Assembly (NCBI RefSeq): GCF_003610805.1
Contig: NZ_RAPF01000003.1
Coordinates: 124,001-188,000, forward strand
Length of the DNA: 64,000 bases
Reading direction: 5' to 3'
DNA from: Altericroceibacterium spongiae
Lineage (GTDB): Bacteria > Pseudomonadota > Alphaproteobacteria > Sphingomonadales > Sphingomonadaceae
The position numbers were made by a program, and so were the translations under genes. The notes below the pieces were generated by a model. It had not been told where the DNA came from and ran no database searches. It saw only the letters and a list, made by a program, of their open reading frames with translations. Position 1 is the stretch's first letter; each line of letters starts with the position of its first letter. Of this stretch, positions 44,871 to 53,662 are shown piece by piece.

Positions 44871-45653
44871 ATGAGCTACGATACGATTCTGGTCGAACAG
44901 CACGACGCGGTCACGCTGGTGACTCTCAACCGGCCCAAAGCGCTCAATGCCCTGAATGCCCGGGTGCTGGATGAACTGATCGATGCTTTCGCCGCTTTCG
45001 AAGCGGATGACGGCCAGCGTTGCGCGGTGCTGACCGGGCAGGGCGATAAAGCTTTCGCCGCCGGGGCGGACATCAAGGAAATGGCCGAAAAGCCGATGGC
45101 CGATTTCTATCGCGAAGATTATCTCGCCAAATGGCATAGCGATTTCACCAATGCCATCCGCAAACCGTGGATCGCCGCTGTGAACGGTTTTGCGCTGGGT
45201 GGCGGTTGCGAAGTGGCGATGATGGCGGATTTCATCATCGCTTCCGACAATGCCCGATTCGGTCAGCCTGAAATAAAGCTCGGAGTCGCGCCCGGCATGG
45301 GCGGCACGCAGCGCCTCACCCGGGCCATCGGAAAAGCCAAGGCGATGGAAATGATTCTGACCGGCCGGATGATGGGAGCCGAAGAAGCCGAGCGCGCCGG
45401 ACTGGTCGCCCGGGTGGTGCCGCAGGCCGATCTGATCGATGAAGCGCTGAAGAGCGCCACGACGATTGCGGCGATGCCCCCGCTCGGTACGATGATGAAT
45501 AAGGAGCTGGTGAATGCTGCTGCGGAAATGACTCTCAGCCAGGGTATTCTGCATGAACGGCGCCTGTTTCAGCTTCTCGCCGGCACGGAAGATAAGGCTG
45601 AAGGGATGCAGGCTTTCATCGAAAAGCGTGAAGCGCACTGGAAAGGGCGCTAA
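44871..45653 (+). CDS. Enoyl-CoA hydratase
   Basis: 260 residues. Adds water to 2-enoyl-CoA in beta-oxidation-type pathways. The oxyanion-hole stretches AFAAGADIKEM and GFALGGGCEVAMMADFIIA are present. So are the two glutamates expected for a hydratase: one in GGGCEVA and one in [19 protein letters not shown]. It is divergent from the fnr gene. The length is normal, close to crotonase-type hydratases. Confidence 0.93.
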   Translation: MSYDTILVEQHDAVTLVTLNRPKALNALNARVLDELIDAFAAFEADDGQRCAVLTGQGDKAFAAGADIKEMAEKPMADFYREDYLAKWHSDFTNAIRKPWIAAVNGFALGGGCEVAMMADFIIASDNARFGQPEIKLGVAPGMGGTQRLTRAIGKAKAMEMILTGRMMGAEEAERAGLVARVVPQADLIDEALKSATTIAAMPPLGTMMNKELVNAAAEMTLSQGILHERRLFQLLAGTEDKAEGMQAFIEKREAHWKGR

Positions 45654-45740
45654 GGCCCCGTTCTGTGCTTGTCTGGCCCTGTTCGGTTCCGTTCAGGCCC
45701 CGCTGTCTTTGAGGCGCTTTATAGCTATTGATTAACTATT

Positions 45741-45756
45741 CCCCGCTAATTCGGGG
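45741..45756 (+). promoter_or_regulatory. Hairpin over the ribosome-binding site of the TadG-like gene
   Basis: CCCCG-CTAATT-CGGGG folds into a 5-bp stem immediately before ATG 45759, and the only G-rich ribosome site (GGGGGG, 45753-45758) is inside or next to it. Translation may therefore be limited until the stem opens. Confidence 0.5.
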
Positions 45757-45758
45757 GG

Positions 45759-47579
45759 ATGAGTGGTCGCATATTATCATTGTTTTTGCGTAGTTTGCGG
45801 AAAATTCCCCGAGACTGCACGGCCAATGTCGCCATTATTGCGGCACTTGGCCTGCCGGCAATCATCGGTTCCGCCGGTCTCGCCCTCGATCTCAATCGCG
45901 GTTACGAACAGCGCATGTTCAACCAGCGGGTTGCCGATATGGGCGCGCTGGCTGCGGCTATGGCGTATAAGGCCAATCCCCAGACCACGCTGTTGACGCC
46001 CTCGGCGCGCGACATTGTCATCGCCAACGGGCTGGCCGATGCCACGGTCACCGCCAGCCTGATCGAAGATTATCCGTCCAGCGGAGATCAGGCCGTGAAG
46101 GTGGTCGTCACCAAGCCGGTGCCGTTTACTCTGGGTAATATAATAGGGTTTTCAGGAAGTTACTCCATATCGGCAGAAAGCTATGCGTCGGTCACGGCGG
46201 AAGCGCCTTATGCCACGCCCTGCTTTCTGGCCATCTCGAACGATAGCGGGCAATCGGCTATCAAGCTCACCGGAGGCACCTCCATCGTCGCCCCGGGCTG
46301 CGCCGTTGCAGCCTTCCAGAAAATCGAGAATGACAGTACGCTGATAAGAGCGCATGACATCGTTTCGGGTTATGGCGATATTTCCCTGACCTGGGGAACG
46401 CTGGAGGCAGAAAGCCTGCGTTTCGGCGGTTCTCTCGACCGCCAGCCCTATAGCGGTACGATCAATGTCGATGAAAATAAGCGCTTTAACCAGACGACCG
46501 ATCTCAACGATCCCTGGGCAGCCGATGCGACTTTACTCGATGCGGAGGCAGAGCTGGACTCCATGCCCGGCATCCCTTCCTGTTCCTCCCTCGGTTTCGC
46601 AAGTTGCGGCAGTGCCCAGACTTATAACTTCGATTATAATGCGTCTAACGGCTTGCCGCGATGCTCGGGCGACAGCAGTGCCTATTGTATGCCCGCGGGA
46701 AATTATGTCATTGATAATTTTAATATTTCTGGCGGGATAGACGTTCATTTCGCGAGTGGTTCCAATATCTATATCAACAATACGCTCTACCATGGCGGGG
46801 ACCTGATCGATTTTGGTGATTCCAATGTTTATATGAGTCACGGTCTGTCCGTTGGTGGCGGGAGCGAGATGATTATCGGCGATGGCGATGTCATGATCGG
46901 CGCCGACAGTTCGGACAGGGCTGTTTATGTTGGCGGCGGTGCCCGTTTCTTCATGGGCAACGGTGAATTTATTGCCGACGGCACCGTCCAGAGCGATGGC
47001 GGAAGTGCAATAACATTCGGAAAATACGCCAATAATTATATCGACGGAGACCTGCTGCTTTCCGGTTCGGCGCTGTTCGGAAGCGGTCGCTACACGATCG
47101 ATGGCAATTTCGAGAACGGCTCCGGGAGTGACCCCTGGCCGCTCACCGATCTGAAGGGCAAAACGTATGGTCAGACGCTCGAAGGCGAATCCGTCTCTGG
47201 TTACCGGATGGCCGGTGTGGATGTTTCTTTCGTCATATCAGGGGCTTTCGACCTAAACGGAAGTGCTAACACTAAATTGGTAGCGCCTGCCCGATCGGTG
47301 GCCGGCGCTCAGATTGCCGATCTCTTATTATTCAGCCGTACTGCTCAGAACACCGTATGGGGCGGTGGATCGAACAATAATTTTGCCGGTGTCATTTATC
47401 TGCCCGAATCCGAGGTAACGATGACGGGTGGGAACAATACCACCAATTCCGGCCAGTGTTTCAGCCTTGTCGCTGCCCGGATATTGCTGTCAGGCGGTGC
47501 TGCCAGCGGTACTGCTTGCAAATCCATGGAAGCCGCCAAAGGCAGTTCCGGTTCGGGTGAAGTCAGGCTGATCGGATGA
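45759..47579 (+). CDS. TadG-like pseudopilin-type protein with a beta-solenoid-like central region
   Basis: 606 residues. The N terminus has the TadG/TadE membrane-anchor pattern (DCTANVAIIAALGLPAIIGS, AGLALDLNRGYEQRMFNQRV). Residues about 120-300 include several cysteines. Residues about 320-470 are rich in Gly, Ser, Asn and Asp with short beta-type repeats (NIYINNTLYHGGDLIDFGDS, EMIIGDGDVMIGADSSDRAV), as in right-handed beta-helices. The von Willebrand domain usual for TadG is not recognised. It begins a three-gene operon with two TadE-like genes (4-bp overlaps). No tadA, tadB, tadC, rcpA or flp gene is in the window. Confidence 0.78.
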   Translation: MSGRILSLFLRSLRKIPRDCTANVAIIAALGLPAIIGSAGLALDLNRGYEQRMFNQRVADMGALAAAMAYKANPQTTLLTPSARDIVIANGLADATVTASLIEDYPSSGDQAVKVVVTKPVPFTLGNIIGFSGSYSISAESYASVTAEAPYATPCFLAISNDSGQSAIKLTGGTSIVAPGCAVAAFQKIENDSTLIRAHDIVSGYGDISLTWGTLEAESLRFGGSLDRQPYSGTINVDENKRFNQTTDLNDPWAADATLLDAEAELDSMPGIPSCSSLGFASCGSAQTYNFDYNASNGLPRCSGDSSAYCMPAGNYVIDNFNISGGIDVHFASGSNIYINNTLYHGGDLIDFGDSNVYMSHGLSVGGGSEMIIGDGDVMIGADSSDRAVYVGGGARFFMGNGEFIADGTVQSDGGSAITFGKYANNYIDGDLLLSGSALFGSGRYTIDGNFENGSGSDPWPLTDLKGKTYGQTLEGESVSGYRMAGVDVSFVISGAFDLNGSANTKLVAPARSVAGAQIADLLLFSRTAQNTVWGGGSNNNFAGVIYLPESEVTMTGGNNTTNSGQCFSLVAARILLSGGAASGTACKSMEAAKGSSGSGEVRLIG

Positions 47580-48085
47580 TGCGGAGCTTTCTGAACAGAC
47601 TTGCCCGGGAAGAGCGTGGTGCGGTGGCCATAGAATTTGCACTGTGGACCGTATTGTTCTTTTTCGTAGTCACCGGCGCATTGGATTTCGGTATGTTTTA
47701 TATTGAACGCAGTAAAGTGAATAAGGCGGTATCCGCTGCGAGCATTACTGCATTCGAAAACCGTAGCGAGGTCGATTTCGCACAATTGCCGGATTATGTT
47801 CGGGCCTTGTCGGACAGTTCGAGCTTAACGGTCAGTCTCAGTTGCAATGGAGCGGAAGGAGTTTGTACCAATACGGAGCGAACATGCGCCTGCCTGACAT
47901 CAGAGGGAACTTATGTCGCGAAGAGCTGCAATGCTGAATGCACCGGTTCCGGTGTTACCGCCAATTCAACTGCCGGATATTATCTGACGATCGACGCTTC
48001 GCGATCCTACGAACCTGTCATCCTGCCGAAAGGGGCGCTTGGCTCCTCCGTTATCGAGCATAAAGCAACGGTGCGACTGCAATGA
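47576..48085 (+). CDS. TadE-like pseudopilin protein, cysteine-rich
   Basis: 169 residues. The TadE domain is visible at the start: REERGAVAIEFALWTVLFFF with the conserved glutamate, then VTGALDFGMFYIERSKVNKA. The exported remainder has six cysteines in about 35 residues (in LSCNGAEGVCTNTERTCACL and SCNAEC), unusual for the family and suggesting disulfide bonds. Overlaps its upstream and downstream genes by 4 bp each (ATGA), so the three products are probably made together. Confidence 0.85.
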   Translation: MMRSFLNRLAREERGAVAIEFALWTVLFFFVVTGALDFGMFYIERSKVNKAVSAASITAFENRSEVDFAQLPDYVRALSDSSSLTVSLSCNGAEGVCTNTERTCACLTSEGTYVAKSCNAECTGSGVTANSTAGYYLTIDASRSYEPVILPKGALGSSVIEHKATVRLQ

Positions 48086-48495
48086 TGATGTCTCGTTTGT
48101 ATCATTGCCGAAAAGGGGCAAGTGCCGTGGAATTCGCGTTGATTGCGCCGGTTTTCTTTCTAATGCTCTTTGGCATTATCGAAATAAGCCGCATGGTCTG
48201 GACAAGTCAGACGCTCGATGAAGTGGCTTATAGTACGGCCCGTTGCATGTCTCTGGAAACGGGATGCACCGATGCGTCGAGCCAGCGTAGCTATGCCAGA
48301 AACCGGGCAGCCCACTATGGCGTTGGACTGACCGATTCCGATATCGCCCTGTCCGAAAACACGATGTGTAAGGGGTATGCCGGAGCGAACGAAGTGAGCA
48401 TTTCGCTGGCTTTCGTTTCTCCGGTTACCGGGTTTGTGCCGGGTCTCGACACAACCTTGAATGCTACGGCCTGCTACCCTGTCATGGCCTCCTGA
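48082..48495 (+). CDS. TadE-like pseudopilin protein
   Basis: 137 residues starting with MMMSRLYHCRKGASAVEFAL, then a hydrophobic helix IAPVFFLMLFGIIEISRMVW with the TadE glutamates. The rest contains four cysteines and has no other recognised domain. TadE-type proteins are minor pilins of Flp-type pili. Its 3' end overlaps the converging MocA-like gene by 14 bp. Confidence 0.87.
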   Translation: MMMSRLYHCRKGASAVEFALIAPVFFLMLFGIIEISRMVWTSQTLDEVAYSTARCMSLETGCTDASSQRSYARNRAAHYGVGLTDSDIALSENTMCKGYAGANEVSISLAFVSPVTGFVPGLDTTLNATACYPVMAS

Positions 48496-49096
48496 CAGTA
48501 CTGTCCTGAATTCGCTGTTCCGCCTGCATCAGATCATCCGGCTCATCGACATCGAGCAGGAGAGCAGAGGGAATGGAAACTCCGCGAATGTACGGGTTGT
48601 GAGATAATATCGGGCCGGCGCCCCGATCTCCGGTCAGTTCCAGACACTCGGTAAGCAAGGCGCGTGACAAAGTTGCCGGCACTCCCAATCGCTGACCGCC
48701 ATAATCGGTTGCCGAAGGTATTTTATGGCATAAGTCCTGCAAATGTCCCGCAGGAATGAGCGGCATATCGGCGAGAAGTATCAAAGCTGCGCTATAATCA
48801 TGGTGAAGCACGTATTCGGCCATTATGCGGAGAGAGGAGGAAATACCGGCCTCGGGCGTATCGTTCTGCAATGTTTTCCATCCACTCGCTACATTTGCAA
48901 AATGCGGTACCTGTCGGTTGGTAACAATAACGCCCGGCGGCAAACCTGTCGCTTCGACCGCGGCCACGGCCCATTCTCCCAATCGTTTCCCGGCACAGAG
49001 CTGGTCGAGCTTGTCTCCTCCAAAACGTACCGCCTGTCCGGCGGCCAGAATGGCCGGAATGATGCGGTCAGTCACTATGGCGATATGCGGCTTCAT
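48482..49096 (-). CDS. MobA/MocA-like nucleotidyltransferase
   Basis: 204 residues with the family motifs ILAAGQAVRFGGDKL, GISSSLRIMAEY and ALILLADMPLI. Relatives transfer CMP or GMP to the molybdenum cofactor. Its start overlaps the end of the XdhC-like gene by 29 bp, so both are cotranscribed. This pair normally matures a molybdenum hydroxylase such as xanthine dehydrogenase, but none lies nearby. Confidence 0.85.
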   Translation of the reverse strand: MKPHIAIVTDRIIPAILAAGQAVRFGGDKLDQLCAGKRLGEWAVAAVEATGLPPGVIVTNRQVPHFANVASGWKTLQNDTPEAGISSSLRIMAEYVLHHDYSAALILLADMPLIPAGHLQDLCHKIPSATDYGGQRLGVPATLSRALLTECLELTGDRGAGPILSHNPYIRGVSIPSALLLDVDEPDDLMQAEQRIQDSTVRRP

Positions 49097-49967
49097 AGGC
49101 CGCGATGATTTCCGCCAGCACCGATACGGCCAGCACCTGCGGATCGCGGCTGTGAGGAATTAAGCCGATCGGGCTTATGATACGCTTTAATGCTTCTGGC
49201 TCTACACCCTGACTGGCCAGCAACTGGCGACGAGTATCTCTGGCTATTTTTCCGCCCTGAGCCCCAATATGGAAGGCCGGGCTATTCAGAGCCCATTTGA
49301 GAAGCGGTGCTTCCCATTCATGGTCGTGAAACAGCAGCGTGATCGAGGTCCAGCGGTCCACTGTCGCATCTTCCGGAGCACCGCCCAGCGACAGACGATG
49401 GGGATCGTCACGCGAATAGACATCGCATTCCAGTCCGGATGCTTCCGCAAGCAGTGACAGGCTGGTTAGTTCCGGGCCTTCGCCGAACAGTATGAGCTTG
49501 AGGGAAGGAATATAATGGCGTTCGCGTAAGAGATCCGGAGCACTACCATCAGGTAGTTTCAAAGGAAGGCTGGCTTCGCGCCTTTCCCGGATTGCATCTG
49601 CCGCTTGTCGGCAGGCTGCACGGTCAGGTGCCGGGTCCACCAGAATATCGAGGCCTGAACCGCATGGCAGACGGAAGTCGATTGCTGGCGAGCCTGCTCC
49701 AAACCGCACGACCCGTGGTTTTCCTTCGGCACGTGCATTCTGCACTTCTGTAACAAGCTGGGCTTCTAGGCAACCATCGGCAAGACTGCCAGCCAGTATG
49801 CCAGCTTCTTCAATGGCAAGTTGTGCACCCAGACGGCGAGAGAAGCTGCCTTCGATGCCGATCAGCGTGCATAAGGCACTGCCTGTATCAGCACAGGCCA
49901 GAAGAGCGGCGTTGTCGCTGGCTGATGGTCGTTGTGCCAAGGATGTGAGAGAAGGTGTTATAGGCAT
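49068..49967 (-). CDS. XdhC/CoxI-family molybdenum hydroxylase maturation protein
   Basis: 299 residues. The first part has the XdhC/CoxI pattern (CTLIGIEGSFSRRLGAQLAI, SLADGCLEAQLVTEV); the second has the Rossmann-like XdhC_C domain (LKLILFGEGPELTSLSLLAE) and ends with ISPIGLIPHSRDPQVLAVSV. XdhC binds the molybdenum cofactor and helps its sulfuration and insertion. The target enzyme is probably encoded elsewhere. It forms an operon with the MocA-like gene, ending convergent to the Tad-like operon. Confidence 0.85.
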   Translation of the reverse strand: MPITPSLTSLAQRPSASDNAALLACADTGSALCTLIGIEGSFSRRLGAQLAIEEAGILAGSLADGCLEAQLVTEVQNARAEGKPRVVRFGAGSPAIDFRLPCGSGLDILVDPAPDRAACRQAADAIRERREASLPLKLPDGSAPDLLRERHYIPSLKLILFGEGPELTSLSLLAEASGLECDVYSRDDPHRLSLGGAPEDATVDRWTSITLLFHDHEWEAPLLKWALNSPAFHIGAQGGKIARDTRRQLLASQGVEPEALKRIISPIGLIPHSRDPQVLAVSVLAEIIAAYEAAYRHSD

Positions 49968-50028
49968 TGTCTATCCAACCAGCAGATGCCTCGAATGTTC
50001 TCAAAAGGCATAAATTTGTCATTCTGTT

Positions 50029-51339
50029 TCACACCATGCTGTCCAACAAAGTCGATAACTCGACTGTTGCAAAGCCAACGGCGCTGTCAGACAGGCCATA
50101 GGGGAGCAGAATTCTGTCTCCTATGGAAAGAGCACCGCAGGTATAGACCACATTGGGCACATATCCGGAACGGTCTGCATCGACTGCAGATAATACCGGA
50201 TATTGTGTGCGGCCAAGAACTTTGCCCGGATTCTTACGGTCCAGTAAGGCGCAGCCGAGCGCATATTTACGCATCGCGCCGACGCCATGCGTGAAAACAA
50301 GCCAGCCTTCATCAGTGAGAATCGGGCTGCCGCAATTGCCGATTTGAATGAATTCCCAGGGATATTGGGGTTCCATCAGCAATGTTCCTTCATCCTCCCA
50401 CCTATCGAGCCTTTCGGACGTGAGCAGGAAGAGATTCTTGCCATCTTGCCGGCCCAGCATGGCATAGCGACCGTCAATCTGATGCGGGAACAGCGCCATA
50501 CCCTTATTCCGTCCTGCTTCTCCCAGAACGGGCTGGAGCTCGAATTGACAGAAATCGTGCGTACGAAGCAGCTCTGAGCGGATTGAAGAGCCGGAATAGG
50601 CTGTATAGGTTCCGATCCATTCGTAAGCGCCGTTGCCATGATCGAAACGTGTCAGGCGCAGATCTTCCAGCCCGTTGCGCTGCTGTTCGGTGATCGGAAA
50701 GATGACGGTGTTGGACAAAGTGCTTTCGCTGTGACGATGCACCGTTACCGGACCGGTACCTTCGCTAAGACTCTCATCATCGAGGTCTACCGATGTGGCA
50801 AAAGGGCCTTGCGGCCAAAGCGTGAAATGGCCGTCTGGATAGGCGATCCCCTCACGAAAGGCGATAGAGCTGATGTGCCCCTCACCTACTGCGCGCAGGC
50901 TCATCACGAAGCGGATCGCCCCGCCACTCATGCCACTTTGATCGGGATGAGGGACAATGGAGGGATTCATCAATGCGGCTGCGGCATAGGTGTATTCGTG
51001 GCAAAAATATGCGCCGATCAATCGTTTACAGGTGGTGGACAGGAAAGATTTATCGAAATTCAGCCGCTCAGCCACTTCGGTAAAGCGTTCTTCGAAGAGC
51101 CTTTCTGTTTGCCAGTGGCGTTCTCCAAAATCGGCGACGACACGAGTATATTCCTCTGCCGCCTTCTCTTCGCTCAGTTGCAGAATATCCTCAACCAGTT
51201 TGGCAGCTCTTCCGCCGGGTGCATTGCGAGCCTGCCATCCGAGGTGAAAAGGGCGCAATACGACCCGCGAAGGATCGGCATGAAGACGAGTGTCGAGCAC
51301 TTCCAGCGGGCTGTGGGGGTGATCCCGGTCCATTTTCAC
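50029..51339 (-). CDS. GH130-type glycoside phosphorylase/hydrolase-like protein
   Basis: 437 residues from GTG 51339, eight bases past GGAG; ATG 51333 is the alternative, and the longer frame reaches into the upstream gene. Five-bladed beta-propeller features of family GH130 are seen: NGLEDLRLTRF, YTAYSG, GRNKGMALFPHQIDGRYAML, GNCGSPILTDEGWLVFTHGV. GH130 members cleave or phosphorolyse beta-mannosides. No signal peptide is present, so it is cytoplasmic. It lies 34 bp after the glycosyltransferase gene and would act on the same glycan. Confidence 0.82.
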   Translation of the reverse strand: MKMDRDHPHSPLEVLDTRLHADPSRVVLRPFHLGWQARNAPGGRAAKLVEDILQLSEEKAAEEYTRVVADFGERHWQTERLFEERFTEVAERLNFDKSFLSTTCKRLIGAYFCHEYTYAAAALMNPSIVPHPDQSGMSGGAIRFVMSLRAVGEGHISSIAFREGIAYPDGHFTLWPQGPFATSVDLDDESLSEGTGPVTVHRHSESTLSNTVIFPITEQQRNGLEDLRLTRFDHGNGAYEWIGTYTAYSGSSIRSELLRTHDFCQFELQPVLGEAGRNKGMALFPHQIDGRYAMLGRQDGKNLFLLTSERLDRWEDEGTLLMEPQYPWEFIQIGNCGSPILTDEGWLVFTHGVGAMRKYALGCALLDRKNPGKVLGRTQYPVLSAVDADRSGYVPNVVYTCGALSIGDRILLPYGLSDSAVGFATVELSTLLDSMV

Positions 51340-51373
51340 GAAGATATCTCCGAAAGCTGGTAAGGATTTTGTT

Positions 51374-53662
51374 TTAGCGCTCTTCAGGCATGGCCGCCAT
51401 TGCATAGTAGGAGAGCTGAAAGGCGAGTATGGATTCGGCTCCGCAATTCTCGTTGGCCCCGCGCGGATTGATCCCGTCACGGCACCTGCCGGTGGTGAGG
51501 TCTGCCAGAGAGACACCCCGATCATTAGCGCCGAAAAACCAGCTCCATGCCTTGTTTGCATGATCCAGCCAGGAGGAGTTCGCTGTAGCCGCATAGCCGC
51601 TTTTGGCAGCCTCTATCGCGGCAAGAGCTTCAAGTGGTTGCTGGTCGAAAGGCAGATGGCGATAGGGTTTGCTGAAACTATCCGACCCGACCGGGCTGAA
51701 CCAGCCATTTTCGCTAACCTGCTGTTTGCTGATCCATAGCAGGCTTTCCACTCCGGCTTCGATAAAGTCTTTGTTTTCAAGGATAAGACCGGCTTCAATC
51801 AGAGCTTCGGACAAGCGTGGATTGTCGTATCCCAGAACCGTCTCGAACCACGCCCAGTCCGGCCGGCGGGACACATCGAGCAGGCGGTGCAGAAAGCTGG
51901 CACCTTCACTGAGCAGATCATACGAGGCACCATGATCGGGAAGGATATGAAGTGTATCGACTGCACCAAGCATTGCGAATGCTGTTGCGCGAGGGCAATC
52001 CAGTGTCATCGTCAGCGGCAGGGCTGTGTCATAGAGACGTTTTGCCCATCGCCGCAGACCGGGATCGGTCGAATGGCGCAGCGTATGGCCCAACGCACGT
52101 AAAGCCCGGCCATTCGAATCGTCTGAACCCTGCGCTTCGGCCCAGCACCGATCGAACCCCATAAAGTTGCGAAAGTGGTTTGTTTCTTCGTTCCAGGCAT
52201 CCTGCAGGAAAGAGGCAAAGGTGAGGCTCCGTCGCATTCGATCATCGCGAGACAGGCCATTCGTCACATTCATCAGCATCAGTGCACGGGCATTATCATC
52301 GAGGCAATAACCATGCGCCCTTTCCGGCACGATGCCTGTGGCATGCTGAAGTATTCCGACAGAATCGCACATGGCAAACACGCCCGATAGGCCGGGATGG
52401 GTAGCATCGGAGGTCGCGGTCTCCTTCCTGTGTGCGATAGCACTTTCGATTACTTTTACGGTTTTGTCGGCGAACCGAGGCCAGATCGTTTCGCGCCCCC
52501 GTTCATAAGCCCGTCGCTGTAAGCTTTGCAGTTCTTCCGGGTTATCGAGCAGATGGCAGACGGTGTGCATGATGGCGGAAGCGGAATCGGGTTCTACAAG
52601 ACAGCCCACGCCATCGGTCAGCAATTCACGTGCATGGAGATAGGGTGTGGCGATCACCGCCTTACCCAGTGCTACAGCATAGCTCAGCGTACCGGATGTG
52701 GATTGCTGAAGATTGAGATAGGGCGTGAGATAGATATCGCAGGCTTCGAGCTGGTCGAGCAGTTCGTCGGTGTCGAGGAAGCGGGCATCCCATTCAATAT
52801 GACCGGAAACACCCAGTTCTTCGGCAAGCAGGAGCAGTTTTTCACGATAGGCTTCTCCTTCGCTGGCCAGGAGATGGGGATGAGTGGCACCGACGATGCG
52901 ATAGATTGTGCGAGGGTGCTGACGGACTATTTCCGGCAAGGCCTCAATTACCAGTTCCAACCCTTTACCGGGGCTCAGCAAGCCGAAAGTCATGAGCACG
53001 TTCCGATCGGACAGACCTAATCTGGCTTTGAATTCTGCTTGTCGTCCGAAAGGGCGATAAGGTGCGCCATGATGAACGATATCGAGCAGTTCATGCGGTG
53101 CTCCATAGCTTTCCGCCAGCAAGTCTCGCGAATAGGCTGACATAACCATTATGCGTGATGAGCGGGCGATCAGATGTTCGAGGATGGCACGTTGTTTCGG
53201 ATCAGGATCGGCCAGCACCGTATGAGGCGTGAGAATCAGCGGCGCGGCAAGCATATCAACGAAATCACAAACCATATCGCCATATGTGCCGCCAAAAATC
53301 CCATATTCATGCTGAAGCCAGACAACATCCACAGCGGATCGATTGATCCGCTGTGCGGCCTGTAGATAGCTTTGGGGATCTGCGCGGCTGATCGTTCCAG
53401 CAATAGGTGGGTATTTGAGTGGCCTGTCCGGATCTTCCAACGCATAAAGATCGACGCTGACTTCGGGATGGAATCGAGTGAGCTTTTCATGCACGTCGCC
53501 GGTGAATGTTGCGATACCGCACCGGCGGGGCGGATAATTGCCAATAAGAGCAATGCGTGGAGCTTCGAGCGAGAGGCTATGTGAACGAAAGCTACTTAGC
53601 CGGCAAGCGGTGCTGTCAGGCAGTCTGACGTCTTTTAATCTGCCGTCGGCTTCCATTGACAT
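51374..53662 (-). CDS. GT4 glycosyltransferase fused to a probable alpha/alpha-barrel domain
   Basis: 762 residues, ATG 53662 with AGGGGA upstream. Residues about 35-430 are a GT-B type family-4 glycosyltransferase: IALIGNYPPRRCGIATFTGD, WLQHEYGIFGG, TFGLLSPGKGLELVIEALPE and the donor region ATPYLHARELLTDGVGCLVE. Residues about 450-762 are helical with motifs such as YCLDDNARALMLMNV and PFDQQPLEALAAIEAA, like a six-hairpin glycosidase barrel. One chain may thus both build and trim or bind a glycan. It is the first gene of a two-gene operon with GH130. Confidence 0.8.
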   Translation of the reverse strand: MSMEADGRLKDVRLPDSTACRLSSFRSHSLSLEAPRIALIGNYPPRRCGIATFTGDVHEKLTRFHPEVSVDLYALEDPDRPLKYPPIAGTISRADPQSYLQAAQRINRSAVDVVWLQHEYGIFGGTYGDMVCDFVDMLAAPLILTPHTVLADPDPKQRAILEHLIARSSRIMVMSAYSRDLLAESYGAPHELLDIVHHGAPYRPFGRQAEFKARLGLSDRNVLMTFGLLSPGKGLELVIEALPEIVRQHPRTIYRIVGATHPHLLASEGEAYREKLLLLAEELGVSGHIEWDARFLDTDELLDQLEACDIYLTPYLNLQQSTSGTLSYAVALGKAVIATPYLHARELLTDGVGCLVEPDSASAIMHTVCHLLDNPEELQSLQRRAYERGRETIWPRFADKTVKVIESAIAHRKETATSDATHPGLSGVFAMCDSVGILQHATGIVPERAHGYCLDDNARALMLMNVTNGLSRDDRMRRSLTFASFLQDAWNEETNHFRNFMGFDRCWAEAQGSDDSNGRALRALGHTLRHSTDPGLRRWAKRLYDTALPLTMTLDCPRATAFAMLGAVDTLHILPDHGASYDLLSEGASFLHRLLDVSRRPDWAWFETVLGYDNPRLSEALIEAGLILENKDFIEAGVESLLWISKQQVSENGWFSPVGSDSFSKPYRHLPFDQQPLEALAAIEAAKSGYAATANSSWLDHANKAWSWFFGANDRGVSLADLTTGRCRDGINPRGANENCGAESILAFQLSYYAMAAMPEER

